A DNA stretch of 64,000 nt. Origin: Croceivirga thetidis (GTDB taxonomy: Bacteria > Bacteroidota > Bacteroidia > Flavobacteriales > Flavobacteriaceae). The stretch is taken from NCBI RefSeq assembly GCF_012272815.1, contig NZ_JAAWWL010000001.1:452929-516928 (forward strand), written 5' to 3'. The position numbers were made by a program, and so were the translations under genes. The notes beneath the pieces are model-generated. The model was given only the letters and a program-made list of their open reading frames with translations, had not been told where the DNA came from and searched no databases. Every line of letters starts with the position of its first letter. Within the stretch, counting starts at the first letter, position 1. Shown here in pieces: positions 1-9,008 of this stretch.

Positions 1-3000
1 CGAACCAGAGCGTTACACCTTCAGCCGCATGGGGAACTGCTGATTGTGATGGCGATGGAATTGATAACGATACCGAGGTAAATACGGATAGCACCGACCC
101 ACTTAATGATTGTGATTCCGTTGGGGGTACTCCCCTGGGAACCTCCGACTGTGATGGCGATGGGGTGACCAATGCCCAAGAAGCCACCGATGGTACCGAC
201 CCTGATGATCAGTGTGATTTCGTTCTGGCAAATCAAAGTGTCGCACCTTCCGCCGCATGGGGTACTGCAGATTGTGATGGCGATGGAATTGATAACGATA
301 CCGAGGTAAATACCGATGGAACAGACCCACTTAATGATTGTGATTCCGTTGGGGGTACTCCCCTTGGAATCTCTGATTGTGATGGCGATGGGGTGACCAA
401 TGCCCAAGAAGCCACCGATGGTACCGACCCTGATGACCAATGTGATTTCGTTCTGGCGAACCAGAGCGTTACACCTTCAGCCGCATGGGGAACTGCTGAT
501 TGTGATGGCGATGGAATTGATAACGATACCGAGGTAAATACGGATAGCACCGACCCACTTAATGATTGTGATTCCGTTGGGGGTACTCCCCTAGGAACCT
601 CTGATTGTGATGGCGATGGGGTGACCAATGCCCAAGAAGCCACCGATGGTACCGACCCTGATGATCAGTGTGATTTCGTTCTGGCAAATCAAAGTGTCGC
701 ACCTTCAGCCGCATGGGGAACTGCAGATTGCGATGGCGATGGAATCGACAACGATACCGAGGTAAATACCGATGGAACAGACCCACTCGATGATTGCGAT
801 TCCGTAGGGGGCACTCCCCTTGGAACATCCGATTGTGATGGCGATGGTCTAATCAATTCTGATGAAATTATTGCGGGCACTGATATTTTTAATACGGATA
901 CCGATTCAGATGGACTAACGGATAACGAAGAAGTAAATGCCGTAAATGACCCTGCCACAGCATTATTCCCATTGGGCCCTAGTGACCCTCTAGACCCCTG
1001 TGACCCAAATACTGGTGTAGGCATTTGCGACTCAGATAATGATGGGCTAACCAATAACGAAGAAGCTACGGCTGGCACTGATCCTAACAATCCTGATACT
1101 GATGGTGATACTATTCTAGATGGGCAAGAAGTTAATACTGATTCAACAGATCCACTTGATGATTGTGATTCCGTCGGAGGAACACCCTTGGGTACTTCTG
1201 ACTGTGATTCAGATGGCCTAACTACAGATCAAGAAACTGCAGCTGGTACAAATCCTGATGACCCTGATACCGATGGCGATGGAGTTCTTGATGGACAAGA
1301 AGTCAACACCGATGGCACCGACCCCTTAGATGATTGTGATTCTGTAGGAGGTACACCTCTAGGAACCTCCGATTGTGATGGTGACGGATTAACCAACGAT
1401 GAAGAGACTACGGGAATTGATGATGGAGCTACACCCGCAGATCCAAATGGCAACATAACCGACCCTAATGATAACGACTCAGATGATGATGGTGTTTTAG
1501 ATGGGCAAGAAGCCTTGGATGGTACTGACCCAAATGATGATTGTGATTCTATAGGAGGAACTCCCCTGGGAACATCAGATTGCGATTCTGATGGACTAAC
1601 TACAGACCAAGAGACTGCAGCAGGTACAAATCCTGATAATCCAGATACTGACGGTGATGGTGTCTTGGATGGTCAAGAAGTTAATACAGATGGCACAGAT
1701 CCTTTAGACGATTGTGATTCTGTAGGGGGAACCCCATTGGGAACCACTGACTGTGATGGAGATGGATTAACTAACGACGAAGAGACGACAGGAGTTGATG
1801 ATGGTGCAACGCCCGCAGACCCCAACGGAAATATTACCGATCCTAACAATCCAGATACAGATGGAGACACCATTAATGATGGTCAAGAGGCTATAGATGG
1901 TACTGACCCTTTAAATGATTGTAGTTCTATAGGGGGTACTCCAACTTCGACATCAGATTGTGATGCAGATGGGCTAACATTTGCAGAAGAAACCACAAAC
2001 GGAACCGATCCAGACAATCCAGATTCTGATGGCGATGGTATTACAGACGGGCAAGAAGTCAATACTGATGGTACAGACCCACTGGACGATTGTAACTCTT
2101 TAGGTGGTACACCGATGGGTACAACCGATTGCGACTCGGATGGATTGAATACGGATCAAGAAACAGCCGTTGGCACTGATCCCGACAATCCGGATACAGA
2201 CGGAGACGGTATCCCAGATGGTCAAGAGGTGAATATTGATGCAACCGACCCCTTAGATGATTGTGACTCCATCGGAGGAATACCTTTGGGTACTTCTGAT
2301 TGTGATGGAGATGGATTGGTAAATGCAGATGAAGCTACCGCAGGAACAGATCCTGACAATCCAGATTCAGATGGTGATGGTATCAATGATGGTCAAGAAG
2401 TGAATGTTGATGGCACAGATCCCCTAGACACTTGCGATTCGGTTGGAGGCATTCCTGTAGGCTCCGGTGATTGTGATTCTGATGGATTAACAAACGATGA
2501 AGAATCGAGCTTAGGTACAAATGGTAACAATCCAGATACGGATGGAGACGGAATTAATGATGGCCAAGAAGTAAACGTTGATAATACAGACCCATTAAAC
2601 GATTGTAGTTCCATCGGCGGAACACCAACTGGACTGTCAGATTGTGATGTAGATGGATTGACTTTTGACGAAGAAACAGCCCTTGGAACAGATCCAACAA
2701 GTCCAGATACTGATGGTGATGGAATAACAGACGGGCAAGAAGTCAATACCGATGGAACAGACCCCTTGAATGATTGCGAATCTATAGGCGGTACTCCCAT
2801 GGGTACTTCAGACTGTGACGGAGATGGCCTAAATACCCTGGAAGAAACTACAGGAGTTGATGATGTGGATACAGGTGCGAATCCTAATGGAAACATTACT
2901 GATCCTGAAGATCCAGATACCGATGGTGATGGTAATATTGATTCTGCTGATCCAAATCCTACGCTACCCACAGCGGCCGACGATTCTATTTCCGGAGTAA

Positions 3001-4022
3001 TTGATGGTAATCCTATCATCTTAAATATTTTGATCAATGACGATTACCTAACAAACAACGATAGTAACAATCTAGGAACAACAACGATTACAAATACCGG
3101 CAACGGAACCGCAATTGGTGTAGTCACCTTTGACGCCAATACCGGTGAAATAAGCTACCTCCCTGACTCTTCAGAAGGAGGGCAAACGGTTACCATAGAA
3201 TATGAAGTTTGTAATGATGAAAGTGGTTCATTGGTCTGCACTACCGCAATTATTAGCATTGACCTAGAAGGCGGTGATACCGATGGTGACGGAATTAACG
3301 ACATCATAGAAAATATGGATGGTACGGACCCATTGGATGATTGCGATTCAATTGGTGGCACCCCTCTTGGTTCATCTGACTGTGATGGAGACGGTCTTAC
3401 CAACGATGATGAGGCTACTCTTGGCACTGATCCAGATAATATCGATACCGACGGAGACGGTATTAATGATGGACAAGAATTCAACGATAGCACCAATCCT
3501 TTGGATGATTGTGATTCTATCGGCGGAACACCTCTTGAAACAAGTGATTGTGATAATGATGGGTTGTCAACCAGTGAAGAAAATAGTCTTGGAACGGACC
3601 CGAACGACCAGGATACCGACAACGACCAAATCTCTGATGGCCAAGAAATTCAAGATGGAACGGACCCTCTGAACCCCTGCGATAATATTAATGGTACGCC
3701 TCCTTCAAATGCAGCGTGTAACGTTGGTATCGTCAGTGAATACGTAGTGCCTGGTTCAGGAACTCCAGATGAAAGTTTTAGGGTATTGAACATAGAAAAC
3801 TTCCCAGATAATAAGGTGCGAATTTATAACCGTTGGGGGGTACTGGTTTATGAAATTGAAGGCTATGACAATAATGGAAGATCCTTTAAGGGCATCTCTA
3901 ATGGAAGGGCCACGCTTAGTGTTGATGAAGAGCTCCCTGTCGGGGTATACTTTTACATCATTGATTATAACGATAACGGAACAGTGAGAACCTTAAACGG
4001 TTATCTCTATGTAAATAGGTAA
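1..4022 (+). CDS. Giant TSP3-repeat adhesin with T9SS type-B sorting domain (5' end outside window)
   Basis: The reading frame is open from the left edge (codons in frame from base 3) to the stop at 4020-4022, so only the last ~1339 residues are visible and the start and signal peptide lie outside. Nearly all of it is acidic, calcium-binding thrombospondin-type-3-like repeats of the form DxDGDGxxDxxE, followed by GTDP and a conserved C-x12-C loop (DCDSVGGTPLGTSDC). Around window positions 2965-3275 the repeats are interrupted by an Ig/cadherin-like domain beginning at AADDSISG. The last ~90 residues (from about 3740) form a gliding-motility-associated type-B C-terminal sorting domain, with the motif VRIYNRWGVLVYE and the ending GYLYVNR. 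The family is exported by the type IX secretion system and held on the cell surface. The downstream PorP/SprF and OmpA genes on the same strand fit an SprB-like adhesin locus. Binding target unknown. Confidence 0.9.
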   Translation, partial: NQSVTPSAAWGTADCDGDGIDNDTEVNTDSTDPLNDCDSVGGTPLGTSDCDGDGVTNAQEATDGTDPDDQCDFVLANQSVAPSAAWGTADCDGDGIDNDTEVNTDGTDPLNDCDSVGGTPLGISDCDGDGVTNAQEATDGTDPDDQCDFVLANQSVTPSAAWGTADCDGDGIDNDTEVNTDSTDPLNDCDSVGGTPLGTSDCDGDGVTNAQEATDGTDPDDQCDFVLANQSVAPSAAWGTADCDGDGIDNDTEVNTDGTDPLDDCDSVGGTPLGTSDCDGDGLINSDEIIAGTDIFNTDTDSDGLTDNEEVNAVNDPATALFPLGPSDPLDPCDPNTGVGICDSDNDGLTNNEEATAGTDPNNPDTDGDTILDGQEVNTDSTDPLDDCDSVGGTPLGTSDCDSDGLTTDQETAAGTNPDDPDTDGDGVLDGQEVNTDGTDPLDDCDSVGGTPLGTSDCDGDGLTNDEETTGIDDGATPADPNGNITDPNDNDSDDDGVLDGQEALDGTDPNDDCDSIGGTPLGTSDCDSDGLTTDQETAAGTNPDNPDTDGDGVLDGQEVNTDGTDPLDDCDSVGGTPLGTTDCDGDGLTNDEETTGVDDGATPADPNGNITDPNNPDTDGDTINDGQEAIDGTDPLNDCSSIGGTPTSTSDCDADGLTFAEETTNGTDPDNPDSDGDGITDGQEVNTDGTDPLDDCNSLGGTPMGTTDCDSDGLNTDQETAVGTDPDNPDTDGDGIPDGQEVNIDATDPLDDCDSIGGIPLGTSDCDGDGLVNADEATAGTDPDNPDSDGDGINDGQEVNVDGTDPLDTCDSVGGIPVGSGDCDSDGLTNDEESSLGTNGNNPDTDGDGINDGQEVNVDNTDPLNDCSSIGGTPTGLSDCDVDGLTFDEETALGTDPTSPDTDGDGITDGQEVNTDGTDPLNDCESIGGTPMGTSDCDGDGLNTLEETTGVDDVDTGANPNGNITDPEDPDTDGDGNIDSADPNPTLPTAADDSISGVIDGNPIILNILINDDYLTNNDSNNLGTTTITNTGNGTAIGVVTFDANTGEISYLPDSSEGGQTVTIEYEVCNDESGSLVCTTAIISIDLEGGDTDGDGINDIIENMDGTDPLDDCDSIGGTPLGSSDCDGDGLTNDDEATLGTDPDNIDTDGDGINDGQEFNDSTNPLDDCDSIGGTPLETSDCDNDGLSTSEENSLGTDPNDQDTDNDQISDGQEIQDGTDPLNPCDNINGTPPSNAACNVGIVSEYVVPGSGTPDESFRVLNIENFPDNKVRIYNRWGVLVYEIEGYDNNGRSFKGISNGRATLSVDEELPVGVYFYIIDYNDNGTVRTLNGYLYVNR
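3..846 (+). repeat. 228-bp tandem repeat in 456-bp higher-order pairs
   Basis: Four in-frame copies of a 228-bp (76-codon) unit start at 3, 231, 459 and 687; the fourth diverges after about 846. Copies 1 and 3 share NQSVTPSAAWG and NTDSTDP and appear identical in protein. Copies 2 and 4 share NQSVAPSAAWG and NTDGTDP. This A-B-A-B pattern implies duplication of a 456-bp block. The array probably continues left of the window. Confidence 0.9.
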
Positions 4023-4039
4023 CCATTTAAACCCAAACA

Positions 4040-4969
4040 ATGAAAAGAATTCTGCCGATTTTACTCTTGCTTTTTGCCGGTGAACTTTTTGCCCAGCAAG
4101 ATGCTCAGTATACCCAATACATGTATAATACCCTCGCGATAAATCCTGCTTATGCAGGGTCAAGGGGTGTATTAAGTGTGGCCGGACTCCATCGTTCACA
4201 ATGGATTGGTTTGGATGGGGCCCCCTCTACACAAACTTTTAATCTACATGCCCCAATTTCAGAAAAAATGGGTGCCGGTCTTTCTATTGTAAACGACGAG
4301 ATTGGGAACGGCACCAATCAAGACACTTATTTTGACGCGGTATTTTCTTATACCATTTCAACCTCATACAATAGTAGGGTTTCATTTGGTCTTAAAGCAG
4401 GAGGACATTTATTGAATATTGATTTTAATCGTTTACAAGAATTTAATCCTAGTGCTAATGTTACCCAAGAAAGTAATATCGACAACAGGTTTTCACCCAA
4501 TTTTGGCGCTGGGGTTTATTATTATTCACCAACCTTCTATGCTGGCCTTTCGGTACCAAATTTTCTCGAAACCGAGCACTTTCAAAATTCGGGGTCAAGC
4601 AGTTTCTTGGCGCAAGAACGGATGAACTTTTATTTCATTTCGGGGGTCGTTTATGATTTTAGACCCGATTGGAAGTTTAAACCGACCATTCTTCTTAAAG
4701 CAGTGCAAGGAGCTCCCCTGCAAGCGGATTTATCTGCCAATTTTATGTATAAGGAGACCTTCACATTTGGGGCCGCTTATAGATGGAGTGCGGCTTGGAG
4801 TGCGCTTTTCGGATACCAAATAAGTGATCAATTCATGCTAGGCTTGGCCTATGACAGAGAAACTACGGAACTCGGTAATAGTTCTTTCAACAACGGTTCA
4901 TTCGAAGTCTTCCTAAGGTTCGAATTCCTGACGCAATTTAAAAAAGTGGTAACCCCAAGATTCTTCTAA
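4040..4969 (+). CDS. PorP/SprF family type IX secretion membrane protein
   Basis: 309 residues with an N-terminal signal peptide ending near LFAQQ. The family hallmark follows immediately (QYTQYMYN, INPAYAGSRG, HRSQWIGLDGAP), then alternating beta strands expected of an outer-membrane barrel. PorP/SprF proteins help deliver and attach type IX cargo carrying type-B sorting domains. They are often encoded next to that cargo, as SprF is next to SprB in gliding flavobacteria. Here the gene starts 17 bases after a type-B cargo gene and ends one base before the OmpA-family gene, so the three probably form one operon. Which cargo it serves is inferred from position only. Confidence 0.93.
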   Translation: MKRILPILLLLFAGELFAQQDAQYTQYMYNTLAINPAYAGSRGVLSVAGLHRSQWIGLDGAPSTQTFNLHAPISEKMGAGLSIVNDEIGNGTNQDTYFDAVFSYTISTSYNSRVSFGLKAGGHLLNIDFNRLQEFNPSANVTQESNIDNRFSPNFGAGVYYYSPTFYAGLSVPNFLETEHFQNSGSSSFLAQERMNFYFISGVVYDFRPDWKFKPTILLKAVQGAPLQADLSANFMYKETFTFGAAYRWSAAWSALFGYQISDQFMLGLAYDRETTELGNSSFNNGSFEVFLRFEFLTQFKKVVTPRFF

Positions 4970-4970
4970 A

Positions 4971-6908
4971 ATGAAACTACGTCAATACATAGTATATCTT
5001 TTTTTGACGCTGAGTGTTCCCTTGGTTGGACAGCTCTCAAAAGAAGATAAGGCCAAAAAAGAATTTGACAATTACGAATTTATTGATGCTATTGAATCGC
5101 ACGAGAAATTGGTTGAAAAAGGCATGTACAATGCCGATATCTTAAAACGTTTGGGTGATGCCAATTATGTTACGGGAAATTATAAGAAGGCAGCTGAATG
5201 GTATTCCAACCTCATGTCTCTAGACAGTTTGGCCATTGATGCCGGATATCTCTACCGTTATGCACAATCAATGAAAAGCCTTGGTCAATATGAGACCTCC
5301 GATTTTCTCATGAAACGATTTGCCGAAGTAAGTACAGAAGACCAAAGAGCTCTGGAATTTGCAAAGAATCAAGAATATTTGAATGAGATAAGTGAAAAAT
5401 CTGGTCGTTTCGAATTAATAAAGGTTAATTTCAATTCAAAGCTCTCTGATTTTGCACCTTCATTTTATCAAGACACCCTGGTTTTCACGAGTGCTAGAGA
5501 TACCGGGTTGGTTATCAAAAAAAATCATGCATGGACGAAACAGCCATTTCTCAACCTCTATAAAGTAGATGAAAATGAGAGTGGTGACGGAGTAGTTATG
5601 GAGTTTTCGGCAGAAGTAAACAGTTTTGCACACGAATCCTCTACCGTATTCACCAAAAGTGGCAATACCGTCTATTTTACTAGAAATAATGCCGAGAAAA
5701 ATCAGTTTAAGAGAGATAAAAAAGGTGTCAGCCGTTTAAAATTAATGCGGGCCGATTATATAGATGGTGTATGGCAGAATGAATTCGTTCTTCCGTTCAA
5801 TGAAGATGGTTTTTCAACGGCCAACCCAGCTTTAAGCCCAGATGAAAAAACGCTTTATTTTGTTTCAGATATGCCCGGTACGATTGGGCAATCAGATATA
5901 TTTAAAGTAGCCATTAATTCCGATGGTAGTTTTGGTGACCCTGAAAACCTTGGCCCAAAGGTCAATACTGAGGGAAGGGAAACTTTTCCGTTTATCGATG
6001 CGAATGGTTTACTGTATTTTTCGTCTGATGGTAGGCCAGGTTTAGGAGGTCTAGACGTTTTTGTAGCAAATATTAAAGGTGCCAATGCTGAGGTTCAAAA
6101 TTTAGGCAAACCTGTTAATAGTCCGAGTGATGATTTTTCTTTTATCATAAATCCTAAAACGAATTCAGGTTATTTTGCCTCTAACCGTTCCGGAGGAAAA
6201 GGTGATGATGACATCTATGCTTTCGTTGCAACTGTTCCAATAACATTTGGGTGCACGGCTACGGCCAGTGGATTCGTTATTAATGAAGTAGATGGTTCAT
6301 TGGTTGCCAAGGCCAATATTGAAGTTATCAATAGGCAAGGACAGGTTGTAGGTAGCACCATAACAAATAATACTGGTGAATTTTCGATTTCATTGGATTG
6401 TGCAGAAACTCAAGATTTCTTGATTATTGGTAAAAAAGAAGGCTTTGGAGAAGGTAACGTTGAAATTAGTTTTATTGGTTCATTTGATGTTAATGAAATC
6501 GAAATTGGGCTGAAACCTGATGAAAAACCAGCTGAAGTAGGAACCGACTTGGCTGAGGTATTGGAATTGCAACCCATTTATTTTGATAAAAATAAATCAG
6601 ATATAAGGCCTGAAGCGGAGATTGAATTGGACAAAGTAATTGAATACATGTCTAAATTCCCAGAAGTAAAGGTATCAATCAGGGCACATACCGATAGTCA
6701 AGGTCGTGATTCATACAATCTTAGTTTATCCGATAGACGTGCAAAATCTTCAATGGATTATTTAGTAGCCAACGGAATAGCCGAAGAACGTCTGACCGCA
6801 GAAGGTTTTGGTGAGACGCAATTGGTCAATGAGTGCGCTAATGGTGTTGAGTGTTCAAAAGAAAAACATGAAGAAAATAGACGCTCAGAGTTTATAATAG
6901 TTCAGTAA
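4971..6908 (+). CDS. PorE-like OmpA family protein (TPR, PD40 propeller, carboxypeptidase-regulatory-like, OmpA)
   Basis: 645 residues. A signal peptide is followed by TPR-like helices (about 25-150). Next come PD40/WD40-like beta-propeller blades (about 150-420; motifs NPALSPDEKTLYFVSD and LYFSSDGRPGLGGLDVF) and a carboxypeptidase-regulatory-like domain (about 430-515). The C-terminal OmpA peptidoglycan-binding domain (about 535-645) has IYFDKNKSDIRPEA and the AHTDSQGRDSYN / LSDRRAKS core. This architecture matches PorE of the type IX system and related proteins beside PorP/SprF genes, thought to tie outer-membrane components to peptidoglycan. It follows the PorP gene by one base, indicating translational coupling, and ends at a strong terminator. 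Confidence 0.9.
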   Translation: MKLRQYIVYLFLTLSVPLVGQLSKEDKAKKEFDNYEFIDAIESHEKLVEKGMYNADILKRLGDANYVTGNYKKAAEWYSNLMSLDSLAIDAGYLYRYAQSMKSLGQYETSDFLMKRFAEVSTEDQRALEFAKNQEYLNEISEKSGRFELIKVNFNSKLSDFAPSFYQDTLVFTSARDTGLVIKKNHAWTKQPFLNLYKVDENESGDGVVMEFSAEVNSFAHESSTVFTKSGNTVYFTRNNAEKNQFKRDKKGVSRLKLMRADYIDGVWQNEFVLPFNEDGFSTANPALSPDEKTLYFVSDMPGTIGQSDIFKVAINSDGSFGDPENLGPKVNTEGRETFPFIDANGLLYFSSDGRPGLGGLDVFVANIKGANAEVQNLGKPVNSPSDDFSFIINPKTNSGYFASNRSGGKGDDDIYAFVATVPITFGCTATASGFVINEVDGSLVAKANIEVINRQGQVVGSTITNNTGEFSISLDCAETQDFLIIGKKEGFGEGNVEISFIGSFDVNEIEIGLKPDEKPAEVGTDLAEVLELQPIYFDKNKSDIRPEAEIELDKVIEYMSKFPEVKVSIRAHTDSQGRDSYNLSLSDRRAKSSMDYLVANGIAEERLTAEGFGETQLVNECANGVECSKEKHEENRRSEFIIVQ

Positions 6909-6923
6909 AATAGTTTAAGCAAA

Positions 6924-6957
6924 TAAAAAAAGCCGAGAAGTATTTCTCGGCTTTTTT
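6924..6957. terminator. Bidirectional rho-independent terminator
   Basis: Stem GCCGAGAA / TTCTCGGC at 6932-6939 and 6944-6951 with a 4-base loop, flanked by an A-run on the left and a T-run on the right. It can therefore end transcripts from both sides: the adhesin/PorP/OmpA operon on the plus strand and the tRNA-Leu on the minus strand. Confidence 0.92.
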
Positions 6958-6958
6958 G

Positions 6959-7040
6959 TGCGGATGAAGGGAGTCGAACCCCCACGCCTCACGGCACTAG
7001 ATCCTAAGTCTAGCGTGTCTACCAATTCCACCACATCCGC
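6959..7040 (-). tRNA. tRNA-Leu (anticodon UAG)
   Basis: On the minus strand the acceptor stem GCGGATG (7034-7040) pairs with CATCCGC (6960-6966). The anticodon stem CTAGA/TCTAG encloses loop CTTAGGA, giving anticodon UAG for leucine codon CUA. The T-arm GGGGGTTCGACTCCC is clear. The variable arm is longer than in class I tRNAs, as expected for leucine. The discriminator A is at 6959 and the CCA end is not encoded. Confidence 0.95.
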
Positions 7041-7050
7041 TTAGGGAGTG

Positions 7051-7058
7051 CAAATATA
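7051..7058 (-). promoter_or_regulatory. -7 box of the tRNA-Leu promoter
   Basis: The minus strand reads TATATTTG, an exact match to the Bacteroidota -7 consensus TAnnTTTG, ten bases upstream of the mature tRNA 5' end. I see no well-placed TTG -33 element. Confidence 0.6.
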
Positions 7059-7134
7059 CTTTAAAATTTTGTTGGTAAAACCCCAATTTTCAGAAAGTTC
7101 TATTTCGTAATTTTAGCCTGCTTTATAAACGTGT

Positions 7135-8529
7135 ATGGAACAAATCAAAACCTATATAGCCGAACATCGAGATCGTTTTATTAACGAATTGGTAGAATTA
7201 CTTAAACTACCTTCAATAAGTGCAGACCCCGCCTACTCAAAAAGTGTATTGGATACGGCCGAATCTGTAAAAAACGCTCTGATTTCCGCAGGCTGCGAAG
7301 CCGTTGAAATTTGTAAGACCAAGGGGTATCCCGTGGTTTACGGTGAAAAAATTATTGATAAAACTTTACCAACGGTAATGGTTTATGGTCATTATGATGT
7401 ACAACCACCCGACCCATTGGATTTATGGACCTCTCCCCCTTTTGAACCAGTTATGAAAAAAACGGAACTTCATCCTCAAGGGGCAATTTTTGCAAGGGGA
7501 GCCTGTGATGATAAAGGGCAAATGTACATGCATGTAAAAGCAGTGGAATTCATGATTAAAAATGACACCCTGCCCTGTAATGTGAAATTCATGATTGAAG
7601 GTGAAGAGGAAGTAGGCAGCGATAGCCTTGCTGATTTTTTAGAGGCAAACAAGGAGAAATTGGCCAATGACATTATTTTAATTTCCGATACGGGAATGAT
7701 GGCCAACGATATTCCATCCATAACTACAGGTCTTCGCGGCTTGAGTTATGTTGAAGTTGAGGTAACCGGGCCTAATCGCGATCTACATTCAGGTATTTAT
7801 GGGGGTGCTGTGCCAAACCCAATCAATGTACTGAGCAAAATGATTGCCTCCTTGCATGATGAAAACAACCACATTACCATTCCTGGTTTTTACGAAAAAG
7901 TAGCAGAATTATCAGCCGAAGAAAGGAATCATATGGCTGAAGCCCCCTTTGATATTGAAGACTACAAAAAAGCCTTGGATATTGGAGACGTTTATGGCGA
8001 AAAAGGATATTCAACACCAGAAAGGTATTCAATACGTCCAACATTGGATGTGAACGGTATTTGGGGTGGATATACAGGAGAAGGTGCTAAAACGGTTATT
8101 GCCAGCAAAGCATTTGCAAAAATTTCTATGCGTTTGGTTCCAGACCAAGATCCTGATGAAATCACGGAACTCTTCTCCAATCATTTTAAATCCATAGCTC
8201 CCGCCGGTGTCAAAGTAAAAGTAACACCTCATCATGGTGGACAACCTTATGTCACCCCAACAGATACCATTGGTTACAAAGCTGCGTCGAAAGCCTACGA
8301 AGCGACTTTTGGAAAAACACCGATACCCGAGCGTACAGGAGGTAGTATTCCTATTGTAGCACTATTTGAGCAGGTACTCAATAGCAAAACCATATTAATG
8401 GGATTTGGCTTGGATAGTGATGCTATACATTCACCGAATGAACATTTTGGGGTATGGAATTATTTAAAAGGCATAGAAACCATTCCATATTTTTATAAAT
8501 ACTATACAGAGCTTTCGACTACAGTATAA
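7135..8529 (+). CDS. M20 family dipeptidase
   Basis: 464 residues, no signal peptide, so probably cytosolic. Metal-binding and catalytic motifs of M20 metallopeptidases of the carnosinase/CNDP2 type are visible. These are YGHYDVQP (His86, Asp88), RGACDDKGQ (bridging Asp125), EGEEEVGS near 155-162 (general-base and metal-binding Glu), ISDTGM near 184-189, and DLHSGIYGG in the dimerisation domain. A final His is in DAIHSPNEHFG. The family uses two zinc or manganese ions to hydrolyse dipeptides; substrate specificity cannot be read from sequence. The gene stands alone between the tRNA and a convergent small gene. Length is normal for the family. Confidence 0.9.
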   Translation: MEQIKTYIAEHRDRFINELVELLKLPSISADPAYSKSVLDTAESVKNALISAGCEAVEICKTKGYPVVYGEKIIDKTLPTVMVYGHYDVQPPDPLDLWTSPPFEPVMKKTELHPQGAIFARGACDDKGQMYMHVKAVEFMIKNDTLPCNVKFMIEGEEEVGSDSLADFLEANKEKLANDIILISDTGMMANDIPSITTGLRGLSYVEVEVTGPNRDLHSGIYGGAVPNPINVLSKMIASLHDENNHITIPGFYEKVAELSAEERNHMAEAPFDIEDYKKALDIGDVYGEKGYSTPERYSIRPTLDVNGIWGGYTGEGAKTVIASKAFAKISMRLVPDQDPDEITELFSNHFKSIAPAGVKVKVTPHHGGQPYVTPTDTIGYKAASKAYEATFGKTPIPERTGGSIPIVALFEQVLNSKTILMGFGLDSDAIHSPNEHFGVWNYLKGIETIPYFYKYYTELSTTV

Positions 8530-8586
8530 AAAAAGGACCGAAAGTTAAGAGCCTCGGGGGAAGTTTGGCTCCTAACAATCGGTCCT
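8528..8586 (-). terminator. Terminator of the 45-residue gene
   Basis: A long hairpin spans 8534-8586: outer stem AGGACCGA / TCGGTCCT and inner stem GTTAAGAGCC / GGCTCCTAAC with one mismatch. On the minus strand it is followed by a run of seven or more T, which overlaps the end of the dipeptidase gene. The plus strand lacks a strong T-run after the stem, so it mainly serves the minus-strand gene. Confidence 0.75.
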
Positions 8587-8628
8587 ACAGTTTAGTTCAG
8601 TAAGGTTTGGGGAGGGATGCTGCCGTGT

Positions 8629-8766
8629 TTAGCAGCTTATTGGACTGTACATGTTGATCAGAAGTTCACCTTCGTTGACTTCTACATCACACATTCTAAA
8701 TACTTTTTTGTTCTCGTTTAAGATTATCATTCCTGTGAACTTGTCTTGTTTAACTTGCTTTTTCAT
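8629..8766 (-). CDS. Small 45-residue protein of unknown function
   Basis: Starts with ATG at 8766 (MKKQVKQDKFTGMIILNENK) and stops with TAA at 8629-8631. It has no signal peptide or membrane segment. It is lysine-rich at the start, contains two Cys (one in FRMCDVEV, one as the last residue) and looks like a small beta-rich domain. I do not recognise the family. The case for a real gene is its full transcription unit: a TAAATTTG -7 box about 46 bases upstream of the start codon and a strong terminator about 40 bases after the stop, both on the same strand. It is convergent with the dipeptidase gene and divergent from the BlaI/M56 pair. Confidence 0.6.
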   Translation of the reverse strand: MKKQVKQDKFTGMIILNENKKVFRMCDVEVNEGELLINMYSPISC

Positions 8767-8811
8767 GAGGTTATATTTTTAAAAGATTTTATTTCCTTTT
8801 TTGTTACACTC

Positions 8812-8819
8812 CAAATTTA
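8812..8819 (-). promoter_or_regulatory. -7 box upstream of the 45-residue gene
   Basis: The minus strand reads TAAATTTG, an exact TAnnTTTG match, which would start transcription near 8805 and leave a leader of about 40 bases. No TTG lies at the ideal -33 distance. Confidence 0.5.
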
Positions 8820-9008
8820 CCTCGGATGCTCAGGGTGGTGTTCTGAACAAAAATCAAAAGGGCTTGAGTATCGACGAATGGTATTTTAGTATAGACTGGT
8901 ACTTTGAATATTCAAAAAATCCAAATTTTGGTATTCCACTAAGTGCACACAATGATCGATTTAAAGCACGTCTTCAACCCTTTAAAATTTAGAATTGAAA
9001 AAATTTTG

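Noticed and set aside
3-846. CRISPR-like periodic repeats
   Set aside because: The units are 228 bp long, contiguous without unique spacers, and in frame with a coding repeat.
233-3622. Many long antisense and out-of-frame open frames in the adhesin
   Set aside because: They follow from the repetitive, codon-biased GAT/GGT-rich sequence read in other frames. They repeat with the same period and have no start signals or recognisable domains.
8801-8992. Possible 63-residue plus-strand gene
   Set aside because: It lies over the promoter of the 45-residue gene, has no family resemblance and no ribosome-site or promoter signal of its own.
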